Part shown: positions 24,201-35,626 of the stretch, piece by piece
Layout: every line of letters begins with the position of its first letter
Position numbering within the stretch: the first letter of the stretch is position 1
Source of the DNA: Scleromitrula shiraiana
Taxonomy: Eukaryota > Ascomycota > Leotiomycetes > Helotiales > Sclerotiniaceae
Direction: 5' to 3'
DNA length: 64,000 bases
Assembly (NCBI GenBank): GCA_028455995.1
Contig: JABELC010000002.1
Span: 1,674,001-1,738,000 of the forward strand
Notes under the pieces: generated by a model
Told to the model about the DNA's origin: nothing
Database searches by the model: none
Seen by the model: only the letters and a program-made list of their open reading frames with translations
Position numbers and translations under genes: made by a program

Positions 24201-25317
24201 TTACTTCTTTAACTTCTCAGTGAGCTCTGGTACTTTATCAAACAAATCCCCAACAAGTCCAACATCCGCGACCTGGAAAATTGGTGCATCGGCATCTTTG
24301 TTGATGGCCGCGATGACCTTGCTATCCTTCATTCCTGCTAAATGTTGAATAGCACCTGAGATGCCTGCACACAGGTATAGCTGGGGTGCCACAACCTTTC
24401 CAGTCTGGCCAACCTGTAAACTGTTATCCGCATAACCACTGTCTACAGCAGCTCTTGATGCTCCAATAGCTGCCCCCAAGGCGTCTGCCAAGGGCAACAT
24501 TATTCGATCGAATTCCTCCTTAGATTTTAATCCTCGCCCACCAGACACAACCTTTCCGGCAGTAGCTAGATCCGGTCTGTCTGACTTCGCAAGATCCTCC
24601 GATACCCATTCGGTTGGCGATTCTACCTTAGGATCTACACCATCTTCAATTGATGCTGAACCACCCTCGGTGGCCGCTGCTGCGAATGCAGTTCCTCTGA
24701 TTGTGATTACCTTAATGGGGTCGGAAGATTCAACCGTTGCAATCGCGTTGCCTGCATATATTGGCCTTATGAAGGTATTCTCATTTTCGATTCCTGTAAT
24801 GTCTGATACTTGTTGAACATCGAGCAATGCTGCAACGCGGGGCAAAAGGTTCTTTCCAAAGGCAGTGTGTCCTGCAATAATGTGTGTAAATCCACCTTTT
24901 TTGATGTTCTCTACAAGAAGAGGGGCATAGTTTTCCGGTAGTCCCTGACAAATGGAATAATTAGTTAGAGCGGACCAACAATAACTATGGCCATAAAAGT
25001 TTCGGTCTTACCTTGTCGTAAGAACCATTATCCACTGCAATGACCTTCTCAATTCCAGCAACCTTTGCAGCTTCTTCGGCGACAGATTTAATATTGCTTC
25101 CTGCAATGAATGCAGTTATTGATCCTCCTAATTTTTGTGCTGCCGTCACTGCGCCAAGTGACCCATGGTTAAGTTTGCCATCCCTTTGCTCCAGCACTGC
25201 CAGTGATGATAGCAGCCTAGCAAGGGCTGAAAGAGATGCAACAGGTGTAGGGCCGACCTGAGCTCGCAATTGAGTACGTGTCTGCCGCAACACAGAAAAG
25301 CCGACTCTTGAAATCAT
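24201..25317 (-). CDS. ETFA: electron transfer flavoprotein alpha subunit, mitochondrial
   Basis: Minus-strand exons 25317..25012 and 24944..24201 give 349 residues. ETF collects electrons from matrix acyl-CoA dehydrogenases and passes them to ETF-ubiquinone oxidoreductase. The amino end (MISRVGFSVLRQTRTQLRAQ) is an Arg-rich targeting peptide. The ETF domain I follows (SLAVLEQRDGKLN; GSLGAVTAAQKLGG). The FAD-binding carboxyl domain has VSGGRGLKS, GAAIGASRAAVDSGY, QVGQTGKVVAPQLY and LCAGISGAIQHLAGM, the alpha-subunit signature. Length matches the family. The first ATG of the frame gives the targeting peptide and is 508 bp from the start of the divergent RSC8 gene. Confidence 0.95.
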
Positions 25318-25826
25318 TCTTAATGAAGCTAACAAAAGAAAATTGAAAGTTTTAAATGTCGTTGATGAACATTATAGATCTTGTTACCCCATGTTCGTCT
25401 AATCCTACTATTGGAGGGGCCGGTAGCCCGCTTTAAGCCGAGGAAGCTCCTTAGTGTGCTCGGGTGTGCTCCTCTTATTTTTATAACCTAATATTCAAGG
25501 GGTTTATGAATATTATATAATCACGAAGATTGTAATTTTTGGCTCCATTTTGAGCTCTGGTACTAGCGAAACGCGACCCTCTACAAGAAAATCATCAACG
25601 CGAGAGATCAATACTGTTTGCGCCTCGACTTTTCAAAGTTCCATCACGAAAAAACTCCTTTCAGCGACTATCCGCATATTGATACCCCGATAGATTTGAC
25701 GCGCATGAAATATCGTTCTCAAACTTGGAGATCTAGAGCGACTCCTGTTCCACCGAGATTGCAAAGCATCTACGAATAATTCATTGCGATAATTGATTTC
25801 ATTCCATTAATTTAAGATATTGCAAG
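25318..25826. promoter_or_regulatory. divergent promoter region of ETF-alpha and RSC8
   Basis: This 509-bp spacer lies between two start codons facing apart. It has a GC-richer patch at about 25415-25475 in otherwise AT-rich DNA. No defined motif is assigned. Confidence 0.45.
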
Positions 25827-28031
25827 ATGGAAGACAATCCATTAAACTTCGACTCGCCTGCTCCAGGCAGTAATTCTATTCTCGAACAGCCCCCGCTACC
25901 AGCAGAGTCTACTTCACCTCCAAACCATGAGGGTTCTGGACAAGCCCAAGCAACAGAGGGTAAACATCATCAGATCTATGATATTGATACAATTAACTAA
26001 TACATTTTTTTTAGATGTTTCTATGGGCGAAGCTGGCTCTGCTGATCTCTCCGTCAAGAAAGATACACCTGCATTAACGTCCGATAATCCTCTAGATGCG
26101 CCTGATGCGCCTCGTCCAGAAGCCGGTGAAGGTAAGGACGAAGAAATGGTCGAAGCGAATGACGAAGTGAAGGAAAACAAAGAAGCTGGAGGAGAAAATG
26201 CAGCCAACGGAGGCCAGGTCGAGAAGACTAAAGCTTCTATCGAGGCGTCGGCAAGAGAACACCTTATATCGCAAACACATGAGATCGTACTTCCAAGTTA
26301 TACTACCTGGTTCGACATGCATCGCATTGCTCCCATCGAGAAGAAGGCGCTACCTGAATTCTTCAACAACCGAAATCGCAGCAAGACCCCAGCCGTATAC
26401 AAAGATTATCGAGATTTCATGATAAACACATATCGATTGAACCCAATAGAATATCTAACAGTGACTGCGTGCCGAAGGAATTTGGCAGGCGATGTTTGCG
26501 CCATTATGCGTGTTCATGCTTTTCTTGAACAATGGGGGTTGATAAATTACCAAGTAGCCCACCTTTTCTCACAACAAATAAGCCTTATGACTGACGAGCT
26601 TTTCAGGTTGATGCACAACAAAGGCCTTCCCAGATGGGCGCTCCATTTACGGGCCATTTCAAGATTATATGCGATACCCCTCGTGGCTTGCAACCGTGGC
26701 AGCCTTCCGCCGACCCCACTCTCGTTCAAGGCAAGAAAAATGACGATACTGAGGCGAAGGCTGCGGCAGAACCGATATCTAAAACGGACCTTAACTTGCA
26801 GATAGGACGCAACATATACGAAGCAAATGCCAAAGAGAACAAACTGAATTCTGATGCCTCCAAAAAACAGACCAATGGCGACGGCACGGCCACAAATGGC
26901 ACCCCTGACACAGTACAGAAGTCTATTGAAGAAATTGCCAAACCTCCCAGTGCCAAAATTCACTGCTTTTCTTGCGGTATTGATTGTACACGCATTTATT
27001 ATCACAATGCCTCGACTGAGCAAGGAGTTTCATCTACTACCAAAGCCAAGGCTGACATTTGTCCGAACTGTTACAATGAACATCGCTTCCCTTCAAGCCA
27101 TTCAAGAACGCAATACATCAAGATTGAAAATCCAACATACACAGCTATTCCTGACCGCGATGCTCCATGGAGTGACGATGAAGTTCTACGACTTTTAGAA
27201 GCTATGGAGAGTAATGATGATGATTGGGCATCAGTTGCAGAACATGTTCGCACAAGAACCAAGGAGGAATGTGTGGTTAAATTCTTGCAGTTCGAGATTG
27301 AGGATAAGTATATTGATGTGGAACCAAATAACAAACCTAGTAACCAATCGATCGGGATTGGTATGTTAGGTCCTCAGCAAGGTATGCTTCCATTTAGTCA
27401 GGCTGATAACCCAGTCATGTCTGTGATTGGGTTTCTGGCAGGTCTTACAGAGCCAACAGTCACAGCAGCTGCGGCTGGCAAGTCTGTAGAGGCAATGAGA
27501 CAAAGTCTGCGAGAAAAGTTAGAAAAGCCCCAGGGATCTGATAAGGGCAAGGAAAAGGAGTCGGCTTCGGATTCTATGGAGATCGACAGCGCTGATTCAA
27601 CTAAACAATCGTTGAGCGCCCTCGCGACTATTCCACTGGCAACTGTTTCTGCACGAGCTGGTGCCTTGGCATCTCATGAAGAACGGGAAATGACTCGCTT
27701 GGTATCAGCAGCTGTGAATACAACCTTGTTGAAACTCGATTTGAAGCTTAAGCAATTCAATGAGATGGAGGAAATTTTACAAGCTGAACGAAGAGAGTTG
27801 GAAAGAGGTCGACAGCAACTCTTCTTGGACCGACTCTCATTCAAGAAACGTGTCAGAGATGTGCAAGAAGGTTTAAAAGCAGCTGCCTCAACGGGCGGAG
27901 AAACAGGACTAAAGATGGCACAGGATGCTATAACAGGAGGGGAGAAGATGTCTTTCAGCGGTGTTGCAGCTGCTCCAGGCAGTGTGCAGCCTTTGAGCGC
28001 GGAGGGTCAAATAAAGAGCTATGATGTCTAA
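25827..28031 (+). CDS. RSC8: SWI3/RSC8-type chromatin remodelling subunit (SWIRM-ZZ-SANT)
   Basis: Exons 25827..25959, 26015..26553 and 26607..28031 give 698 residues. The domains are in the order of RSC8/SWI3/Moira proteins, which scaffold RSC and SWI/SNF nucleosome remodellers. The acidic amino end (residues 1-125) precedes a SWIRM domain at about 130-222 (LPSYTTWFDMHRIAPIEKKA, then YLTVTACRRNLAGD). A ZZ-type zinc finger lies at about 341-390 (CFSCGIDC ... CPNCYNEH). The SANT domain is at about 409-457 (WSDDEVLRLLEAMESNDDDW). A long coiled coil at about 600-670 (EMEEILQAERRELERGRQQL) matches the dimerisation helix. RSC8 and SWI3 are close relatives; a ZZ finger and this length favour the RSC8-like form of filamentous fungi. 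Confidence 0.93.
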
Positions 28032-28321
28032 GGCTTAAAACCAGAAAGGGGGCGGTATAGGGCGGTGGGGAATTTGGCTTTGACTGTATTCAAAAGGCGT
28101 AATTGGGGTTGAATATGGTAAATGTACCGGTCAATTGCGTGATGGAATGATTGCGTACAATGTGTCTGTAACTTGAGATATGGTGGGAGTCTTAAGCTCT
28201 TTTACTTCTTTCTCTTTCTCTCGTGTATTTTTAAGATAATGAAGTGGGCACTTAGATTGTAAAACTGTATGGTTTTTGAAATTTATTTATTTGCGTAACT
28301 AAAATGTGATGTAACTATGTA

Positions 28322-30445
28322 CTATTCATCGCTATTATAGACCGCGTAAGATTGACGTATAGGGAGTTCTTCGAAGTCCTCGTCTTTATCTTGCAATTCG
28401 TTGCCCCCTATGATAATCCCCATGTCCTCCTCCATATTTGACACTTGCTCCTCGCCAACCTCTCCATCCTCATCCTCGTCCCCGTCCTCACTAACACTCT
28501 CAACAACATACTCTTCACTTCTCATTCCCTCATGATGATGTCTCTCCTTCGCCCTCATACTCCTCCCTCTTCTGCGCTCCATCTTCCTCTTGTTCTTCTC
28601 AAACTCCTCGTCCCCAACCACCTCACTCATCCCCTCCCACTCACTCCAAAATTCTCCTCTCCTCCACTCAGTTCCATCAAATTCCCTGAGTATATCCCCC
28701 ACTTTCCTCTTAGGCTGCTCGGGTATTTCGTCTTCTTCGCCCCCAATCTCAAAAGGTGGGGCTTGTCTCAGCAATCTCCAGATTCTCTGTTCTTCGAGCA
28801 CACTGACCCGTGCATCGAACGAGGAGATATGAGCTTCCAGCGCGAGCTCGTATGCTTTGGAGGGAAGAGTAGATTGATTCTGTGATGTGGCTTGAGTTTG
28901 TGATTGGGAAATTTGTGTAGATGGATCGTCACTATCGTAGGAATAGGAATCGGACTCGGAGTCACTGTCAGAAAGTGGTGAATCGTAGACTTCAGATAAT
29001 GAATCCTCAGATAACGTATCATTGTCTGGAGAAGGCGGTCTAGAAGAAGTACCCCGGTGACGGCTTTGGGAGCGAGAATAACATCTACTACGTCGTTCAT
29101 CTTTAATTAGTTCCCTCTCAACTTCTTCATAAGACATGATTTGTTGGTCCGTAAAGTAAGTTACTGTTAGATTGTTTCTTCTGGGGCATTTGATCCAAAA
29201 TTCGTTGCTATCCGCTTTCATTTTCAGGATATTAACAGCAGCTTCCACATCATCAGCAGTAACATTTACTTTTTTGGCTGGTTCTGAAGTCCTACTTCGA
29301 ATTCTTGACATAGCGCAAAAGAGGACTGTTGAGACTAGACGTTTGGTCACACTGACCGTTAGCGAGTGGAAGTCGTTGAAGGCAGTGGCTCGAATTGCAG
29401 GCGTCTCTCCTGGCTCGCCCACCTTCCTCCAATTATCCTCTTGCCTCGACCCCGAAGGATTCATGAAGATATTCTGTGATAACAAAAGCCAATTTTTGAG
29501 GTTTAGAAGATTGGCTGAAGGAAGAATTTCGTGCAAAGCATCCTCGCCACCTCGCGTGTTTCTTTTCTTTTCCAAAAATTTGCTCACATCATCTGTAAGA
29601 AGCCAATTTTCTCCCCACTTGGCTTTCTCAACATCCTCCTCATAAACACCTTGTCGAACAGCAAGCGCGTCGGCGACTCGTTCCATAACAAGACAACATT
29701 CTGTCGTAATCTCCGCTGCAGCTGGCAAGTCCGTAGGTCCTAGCAACCGTACTTCTCTATTCGATTTCTCCTCCATTAATGCTAGTTGCAATACTTGAAT
29801 GTACTCTTGGACTTCTACCTCCGACTTGGTTCCAACATGTGCTGCGATGGCCTTTACATTGTCTCTGCCCATTCTTGACAAAACCGTAAAGAATGCATCC
29901 TTCTCATCTGCACTCCAAATCGAACACCCCACCTGACTAGTAACCTGGGGTATTTTATCCTCATGAATTGACCTTTTTCCCGCATCATGAATTTCGATAT
30001 TTAGTAACTCTCGGTAATCGTTATTGTAGAATCCTCTACAACGCTTGGCTCTCGAAATTTCATGGGATGGCTCCGCTTTCCGTTTTCTACCTTCTTTTCT
30101 ATTCGGTACAGTAATATCTTCCACATTAGGCGGTACAAATGTGGCAGCCCATTTGATAGCATCTGCCCGAATGTATTCAGAGGTATACTGAGCGTCTTGA
30201 TCTTGATTTGTAACAGGATTTGAGAAAGAGTTACTTTCCCCTCCTGAGAAAACGTCGATAACTTTCTTTTTCTTATTCCCAGATTTTGATGGACCAGTAG
30301 AGGTTGTTTTATCATGTGACTTCTTCCTAGGATTTCGCTCGAAATCACTATCAGAATTCTCATAATCTGATTCCGAGTCTTGGTCGGGAATATGTACTGG
30401 GCCTTCAAACGGGTCTTCAAACGGGTCGGAATCATCGTGGTCCAT
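28322..30445 (-). CDS. RRN5: RRN5-like RNA polymerase I upstream activating factor subunit
   Basis: Single exon of 707 residues. RRN5 is part of the UAF complex that binds the rDNA promoter in the nucleolus. The key block is a SANT-like region at about 180-225 (IWSADEKDAFFTVLSRMGR, then KAIAAHVGTKSEVEVQEYI), which has the wording of RRN5 proteins. The amino end is acidic and Ser-rich, followed by a Lys/Arg patch (GRKRKAEP). The carboxyl third is low-complexity with an Asp/Ser tract and then RRRGRSMRAKERHHHEG and an acidic end. The identification rests on the SANT wording only; another SANT-domain nuclear protein is possible. It is divergently paired with IRC3 across 286 bp. Confidence 0.75.
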   Translation of the reverse strand: MDHDDSDPFEDPFEGPVHIPDQDSESDYENSDSDFERNPRKKSHDKTTSTGPSKSGNKKKKVIDVFSGGESNSFSNPVTNQDQDAQYTSEYIRADAIKWAATFVPPNVEDITVPNRKEGRKRKAEPSHEISRAKRCRGFYNNDYRELLNIEIHDAGKRSIHEDKIPQVTSQVGCSIWSADEKDAFFTVLSRMGRDNVKAIAAHVGTKSEVEVQEYIQVLQLALMEEKSNREVRLLGPTDLPAAAEITTECCLVMERVADALAVRQGVYEEDVEKAKWGENWLLTDDVSKFLEKKRNTRGGEDALHEILPSANLLNLKNWLLLSQNIFMNPSGSRQEDNWRKVGEPGETPAIRATAFNDFHSLTVSVTKRLVSTVLFCAMSRIRSRTSEPAKKVNVTADDVEAAVNILKMKADSNEFWIKCPRRNNLTVTYFTDQQIMSYEEVERELIKDERRSRCYSRSQSRHRGTSSRPPSPDNDTLSEDSLSEVYDSPLSDSDSESDSYSYDSDDPSTQISQSQTQATSQNQSTLPSKAYELALEAHISSFDARVSVLEEQRIWRLLRQAPPFEIGGEEDEIPEQPKRKVGDILREFDGTEWRRGEFWSEWEGMSEVVGDEEFEKNKRKMERRRGRSMRAKERHHHEGMRSEEYVVESVSEDGDEDEDGEVGEEQVSNMEEDMGIIIGGNELQDKDEDFEELPIRQSYAVYNSDE

Positions 30446-30731
30446 GACTTCTATCGATTTTTCAGGCGTATTCTTGGATGTAGATACCGTGCTCTTGTAA
30501 CCAACATAACTTGTAGAAATTTTCTAAGTAAAATATTCTAGGACGCGTGAGAATTTTTAAAAGTGAATTGGGCGCTATACATATATTTGCTTTTATAATG
30601 GAGAAAAAGAAAATTGAATTTAAAACTGGAGCGACAAATAAATAATTAACGAGGGGGTCAGTGCTCGCGCCAAGCGCGTTTAAAATTGTGCATCAACAAC
30701 TACAGCTTATCAAAGACTGAAAGAAAACATC
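30446..30731. promoter_or_regulatory. bidirectional promoter between RRN5 and IRC3
   Basis: 286 bp separate the two divergent start codons. The sequence is AT-rich with a GC-richer block at about 30655-30690. No motif is assigned. Confidence 0.45.
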
Positions 30732-32779
30732 ATGCCTCCAGCTTCTAGAGGGCTCCTTGGCCTGTTCAGACCGACCAAATCACAGGCATTACGCATAGGG
30801 TGGCGGTATGCATCCACCAAGACTACCTTGCCAAGTGTGCAAAAACAAAGTGGACACCAAAACATCGTCTTGAGAGAATATCAGGAAGAATGTATTCAAG
30901 CAGTCTTATCTCATTTGGATGAAGGCCATAAACGTATGGGTGTATCACTTGCTACCGGGAGTGGTAAAACTGTAAGCAGACTTGGAGTCGATATCACGCT
31001 TACATACTCATTTGAACTCAGGTGATCTTTACCCAATTAATCGATCGAGTTAAACCTCATACCAAAACAGCACAACAGACATTGATTTTGGCACATCGGC
31101 AAGAATTGGTCGAGCAAGCTGCTCGTCATTGTCAAAATGCTTACCCAGATAAACGGATAGAAGTTGAGATGGGTAATATGCATGCTAGTGGATATGCAGA
31201 TATCACGGTGGCAAGTATTCAAAGTATTGTATCTCGTGACCGAATCGACAAATTCGATCCAAGTCGTTTCAAGCTGATTCTTGTGGACGAAGCACATCAT
31301 ATTGTTGCACCTGGGTATTTGAAAACTCTGGCCCATTTTGGGTTATCTGAAAAGCGAGAAAGCTCACCTGCTCTCGTTGGAGTCTCGGCAACATTATCGC
31401 GTACTGATGGCTTAAAACTGGGTGCTGCTATTGATCACATTGTGTATCACAAAGATTACATTGATATGATTGAGGATAATTGGCTGTCTAACGTCATCTT
31501 CACGACTGTGCAGTCTCAAGCGGATGTTTCTTCCGTAAGAAAGGGGCCAAACGGAGACTTCCAGACTGGCGAATTATCCCGAGTCGTCAATACGGATCAA
31601 ATTAATGAGCTTACTGTTCGGAGTTGGTTTGCGAAGGCGAAAGGTAGAAAATCTACTTTAGTGTTCTGCGTGGACCTTGCACATGTGGGAGGATTGACCA
31701 ACAAATTTCGAGAATATGGAGTTGATGCACAATTTGTCACGGGTGATACTCCTAAGATCGAACGGAGTGCAAGGCTCGACGCTTTCAAGAGAGGGGACTT
31801 TCCGGTTTTGATTAACTGTGGAGTGTTTACTGAAGGCACTGATATTCCGAATATTGATTGTGTGCTACTTGCTCGACCTACAAAATCTCGCAATTTGCTT
31901 GTACAGATGATAGGTCGAGGCATGAGGTTACATGCTGGAAAGAAGAATTGTCACATTATAGATATGGTGGCGACTCTATCAACTGGCATCATCACTACCC
32001 CAACACTCTTTGGTCTTGATCCCACAGAACTTGTAGATGAAGCAAATCCCGAAGATATGAAATCAATCCAGAAACGAAAGGAGGAAGAAGAGGAGAGGAA
32101 GAAAGAGGCAGAGAAAGTTATCGCGCGCGCAAGCCCGAGTTCTGCTGGTTTCAACATCAAGACTGTGAGCTTCACTGATTACGATTCTGTCTACGACCTC
32201 ATCGAGGATACGTCTGGAGAACGACACATCAGAGCCTTATCACCTAATGCATGGGTATGTGTCGGACCAGACAAGTACGTATTGAGCAACACAAGCGGTA
32301 CTCATTTAAAAATTGAGAGAGATCCGGATATAGAAGGAGATGAGAATTTTATCGTCACAGAGACTGTTCTTTTGCCTAGCGTGGCGGCAGCTAAATCAAA
32401 ATCACCTTTTGCTCGTCCCCGCCAAATAGCCGATCCCCTCACAATGTTAGATGCAATCCATGCCGCCGATACCTATGCGGGCAAGAAATATCCCCATCAT
32501 TTCATATCAAGGAGACAGGCGTGGAGAAATCGACCTGCTACCGATGGACAATTAATGTTCCTCAATAAACTTCGACCAAAAGATGATCAATTAACACCTG
32601 AAGATCTCACCAAGGGTAAAGCTGGTGATATGATCACCAAAGTAAAACATGGTGCGAAAGGACGATTTTCAAGCTTGGAAGCTGATAGGAGGAGAGCAAG
32701 TAGATCTAAATTGAAGTTGGAGCAAGAAGAAGCGTTGAAGGGGAGGGAGAAGGTTAGTGTTGGACCTCTTCTAGGTTGA
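30732..32779 (+). CDS. IRC3: IRC3-like mitochondrial DEAH-box DNA helicase
   Basis: Exons 30732..30971 and 31022..32779 give 665 residues. IRC3 is a superfamily II helicase that maintains mitochondrial DNA. The first 35 residues are basic and hydroxylated (RGLLGLFRPTKSQALRIGWR) and look like a targeting peptide. The Walker A motif ATGSGKT ends exactly at the exon junction (residue 80). Then come AHRQELVEQA, the DEAH box at about 168-171, motif III SATLSRTDG, VFCVDLAHV, motif V GVFTEGTDIP and motif VI QMIGRGMRLH. The carboxyl part is basic. The 50-nt intron runs GTAAGC..CTCAG. Bacterial-type SSL2/UvrB-related helicases are the alternative, but the mitochondrial leader and motif spacing favour IRC3. 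Confidence 0.9.
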
Positions 32780-34078
32780 AGATCCAAAGATAAATTCATG
32801 GTATATCTTGTACAATATTTATATTGCTATGTAATAACCAAGTTCTGTTTCTTTGTGTTCATGTCTACTAATACCATTGAGTTATTCTCAATCCAAATTC
32901 CTCGTTCAACTGATTCTTGCTATTTGATGGTATTTTCTTTCCAATTGTCGACTGTATCCTTTTCAAGCCCATGTCTCTGTGTTTAATATTTTATTCGTCA
33001 GAATAAATGTTTGCTTTTGTAAGTATTTTCTCTTTTTTTCTTACCTATAGTACTAGGTAGTGAATTAGTACACTTCAATTGAGTTTCAATTGAGTACAGT
33101 TTTCAAGTTTTGATGGTTTTTGGATAGCTTTTCGTAGTGATCGTCCGTACTCAGACTACCAGTTGAGTAACAATTCACCATTTGAGTGAATTGTTATCCT
33201 ATAGCAATAAATCAATTTTGGTAGTCTAGAATTTATTGGGTGAACACTGAACAGTAATAATGAATGGAATCCAAGAATATCAAGTCGTAGTTTCGTTTTA
33301 TTTGTTATTTCATAAGCAACCTTCTTTTCAGTTCTTCTTTTCAGTTCTTCATTGATTTATCGAGATATGGTAAAGTACTTTCCATATTAATTGAAGACTT
33401 TCGTTCCATCTCATCTTTCCAATACTCATCTCCATTTAATAACTTCGACTTTCTCTTTCGGCAATAACAATAATAACAATGACAATGACAACAACAATAA
33501 CAAGCTTGAAATTGATAGATATTACTTATCTAGGTAATATACTGAAATTAAGTTCAAATAAGTTGTGAAAATCATTTACCTCTAGAACGTATAGTCACTA
33601 TCTATCTACGTTATCATTAAGTATATTATACCTAAAGTAGTAATAATGAATCTAGTCTTGACATCATCACTCCTTCCCATTCATTAATTAATTCACTAGA
33701 ATTGGTCCAGAACTGAACCGTCGAATAGAATAACCATTAAGGACGTACTCCAAGGCTGTAATCATCTGAAATTATAGGTATTCATTAGGTGTTTCTACAG
33801 TATCCATATATTTAAAGCTATTTAATTTAGCTCTGAGCTCTTCCCGACTTGTCATCATTTCTTTTCTAAAAATTAATTTTTTTTTCTTGGGGTGTTGACG
33901 TCGTTATTCTTTTTCTCTTGGAGTATTTACGTCGTCATTTCTCTACCAAAAAAGATTGTTGATGTAAATTTTTCAATTGAAAGGAGAATCTTCAATTTCT
34001 GTCAAAGTATCAACAACATTATCCTATTCTCCCTCCACTCCATTCACAGAAGCTTCCTACCTTGCAAATTCCTCAACA
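32780..34078. other. intergenic, 1.3 kb
   Basis: No gene seen. It holds the IRC3 3' flank, a nested inverted repeat at 33153-33227, and the promoter and leader of the next gene. Confidence 0.5.
33153..33227. repeat. nested inverted repeat, possible cruciform
   Basis: AGACTACCA at 33153-33161 pairs with TGGTAGTCT at 33219-33227. Inside it TAACAATTCA (33168-33177) pairs with TGAATTGTTA (33187-33196). Both arms are perfect. Confidence 0.55.
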
Positions 34079-35626
34079 ATGGCTTCTACACCAATCACTC
34101 CTTTCGAGGTTGGCTCTAGTCCCAGCTTGTATCGCCTTGAAGGTTCTGAGGTCGCCCTCAATTCAACATCATTGTTAACACAGCAGCTTGCACCGTTTAC
34201 GTCTGGCACACCACCAACTTCACCTGAGCACGATGATATCAATATCAGATGTCTGGAGTCAGCAGTTGAGGACGTCACAAAGAAACTTACAACGCAAAAG
34301 ACCAATAACGATGATGTTGTGCCAGGGGATAATCAGCAAAACAACCAAAAAACAACCTTTACAGTCATCCGTTACAAAGGCCAAACATATCCAGAATTCG
34401 AATCGCAACCACGAAATGTCATTATAGGTGGTTTCTCTCAACCAGCACCAAAGGATGTTCCAGCTCCTGCCTCAAACCTTGACAAAACTCTAGAATCATG
34501 GCACTGCTTCCCTCCACCCAAAGACTCCGCATACGAAAGATTGGGAGAGAAAATCGAAGAGAAATATGCCGCACGACAACTTGACCCCTTTAATATAGCA
34601 CTAGAGGGAGCTGGTCTTGCAGAGACAAATACAAAAGCTGAAGCATGCCACAAAAAGGAAGTCTCGCATATTAGGCCGTCAGCTCATCATCGTAGATCAG
34701 ATTCGGAAGTGATGGCCACCAGAATCAATTTTGAGCGAAAGGCATGGGTCGAAGAAATCCCCGGAGCGAGCGGCCCAGTGTATTCCCCTGACGAACAACG
34801 TGAAGATTTCGTTAGAGCTTTGGATGAAGGCGCAGCCGTAGAATACTGCAAAGTATGCAATAAGGTCCACATCCCTCCCGGACCACCTCGCACACTCCCA
34901 GATCGAGATACGTGCGGTGCACATCTTCCTGGGTGGTTTCCTGTGGAATCGATTGTAAAACCGTGGACAGATTTCCAAGACATGCTAAATGATTACGTTC
35001 GACTCTGCGAGATCGAACAAGGCTATAGCCACATGCAAAACCCGGATCGACCCATTTGGAACAAAGAATATCACAATGCCAGTGATAAGTGGAGAGAAAT
35101 TGCGCCACATAGGGTAAGAGGAGGTTGGTGGAAATGCAGACGAGGAGATGACGCAACGTCAGTCGAGAAATTCTGCAAAGTATGCAACTCGCATGAAGCA
35201 ATGGTCCGAGATGCTGAGACCCGCGCCCGCAAACGAAATAAAACCGTCGCCGAGAGCAAAGCCATGATAGAAGACTTCATCAACGAAGCGGTAGCTAAGG
35301 CCGGTAGGCGTGAGAAGCAAATTGCTCAAGCCATGATGCGAGCCGAGGGTATCCCGCAACAATTTGGCGATCCATTTGCGAAGAGATTGGAAAATTTTGA
35401 TGGCGTAAATCCTTGTCAACGAAGAGCTATACCTCCCGAGATTATGTTTTCCGCAAAATGCTTCAAACAATCTGCGAATCATGGAAACAATGGCACAGAT
35501 AATGGAGATGGTATGAATCAGGGCCTCTCGGATACTGAAGATGATTCATATGATTCTACTAGTACATATCGAACGACTAAAACCCCAGATACTTCACCTG
35601 TTCGCGCCTCGGAAAGCATGTCTTGA
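34079..35626 (+). CDS. uncharacterised protein with two CKVCN motifs
   Basis: Single-exon frame of 515 residues from the first ATG. I do not recognise the family. The amino third is low-complexity (STPITPFEVG, SGTPPTSPEH) and looks disordered. The middle and carboxyl parts are ordered, with Trp-rich segments (KAWVEEIPGASGPVYSP, DKWREIAPHRVRGGWWKCRR). Two short matching motifs stand out: C257-KVCN and C366-KVCN, each followed within four residues by His, with further Cys at 279 and 353. This could be a treble-clef or other small zinc-binding pair. A helical, basic segment follows (RARKRNKTVAESKAMIEDF). The tail is Asp/Ser/Thr-rich. The long uninterrupted frame and even codon use support a real gene. 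A nuclear or nucleic-acid-related role would be a guess and is not claimed. Confidence 0.75.
   Translation: MASTPITPFEVGSSPSLYRLEGSEVALNSTSLLTQQLAPFTSGTPPTSPEHDDINIRCLESAVEDVTKKLTTQKTNNDDVVPGDNQQNNQKTTFTVIRYKGQTYPEFESQPRNVIIGGFSQPAPKDVPAPASNLDKTLESWHCFPPPKDSAYERLGEKIEEKYAARQLDPFNIALEGAGLAETNTKAEACHKKEVSHIRPSAHHRRSDSEVMATRINFERKAWVEEIPGASGPVYSPDEQREDFVRALDEGAAVEYCKVCNKVHIPPGPPRTLPDRDTCGAHLPGWFPVESIVKPWTDFQDMLNDYVRLCEIEQGYSHMQNPDRPIWNKEYHNASDKWREIAPHRVRGGWWKCRRGDDATSVEKFCKVCNSHEAMVRDAETRARKRNKTVAESKAMIEDFINEAVAKAGRREKQIAQAMMRAEGIPQQFGDPFAKRLENFDGVNPCQRRAIPPEIMFSAKCFKQSANHGNNGTDNGDGMNQGLSDTEDDSYDSTSTYRTTKTPDTSPVRASESMS

Noticed and set aside
28445..29645. Plus-strand frames opposite RRN5
   Set aside because: Low-complexity shadows of a long intact minus-strand gene.
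34687..35482. Several antisense frames opposite the 515-aa gene
   Set aside because: Overlapping shadows in multiple frames; codon pattern favours the plus strand.
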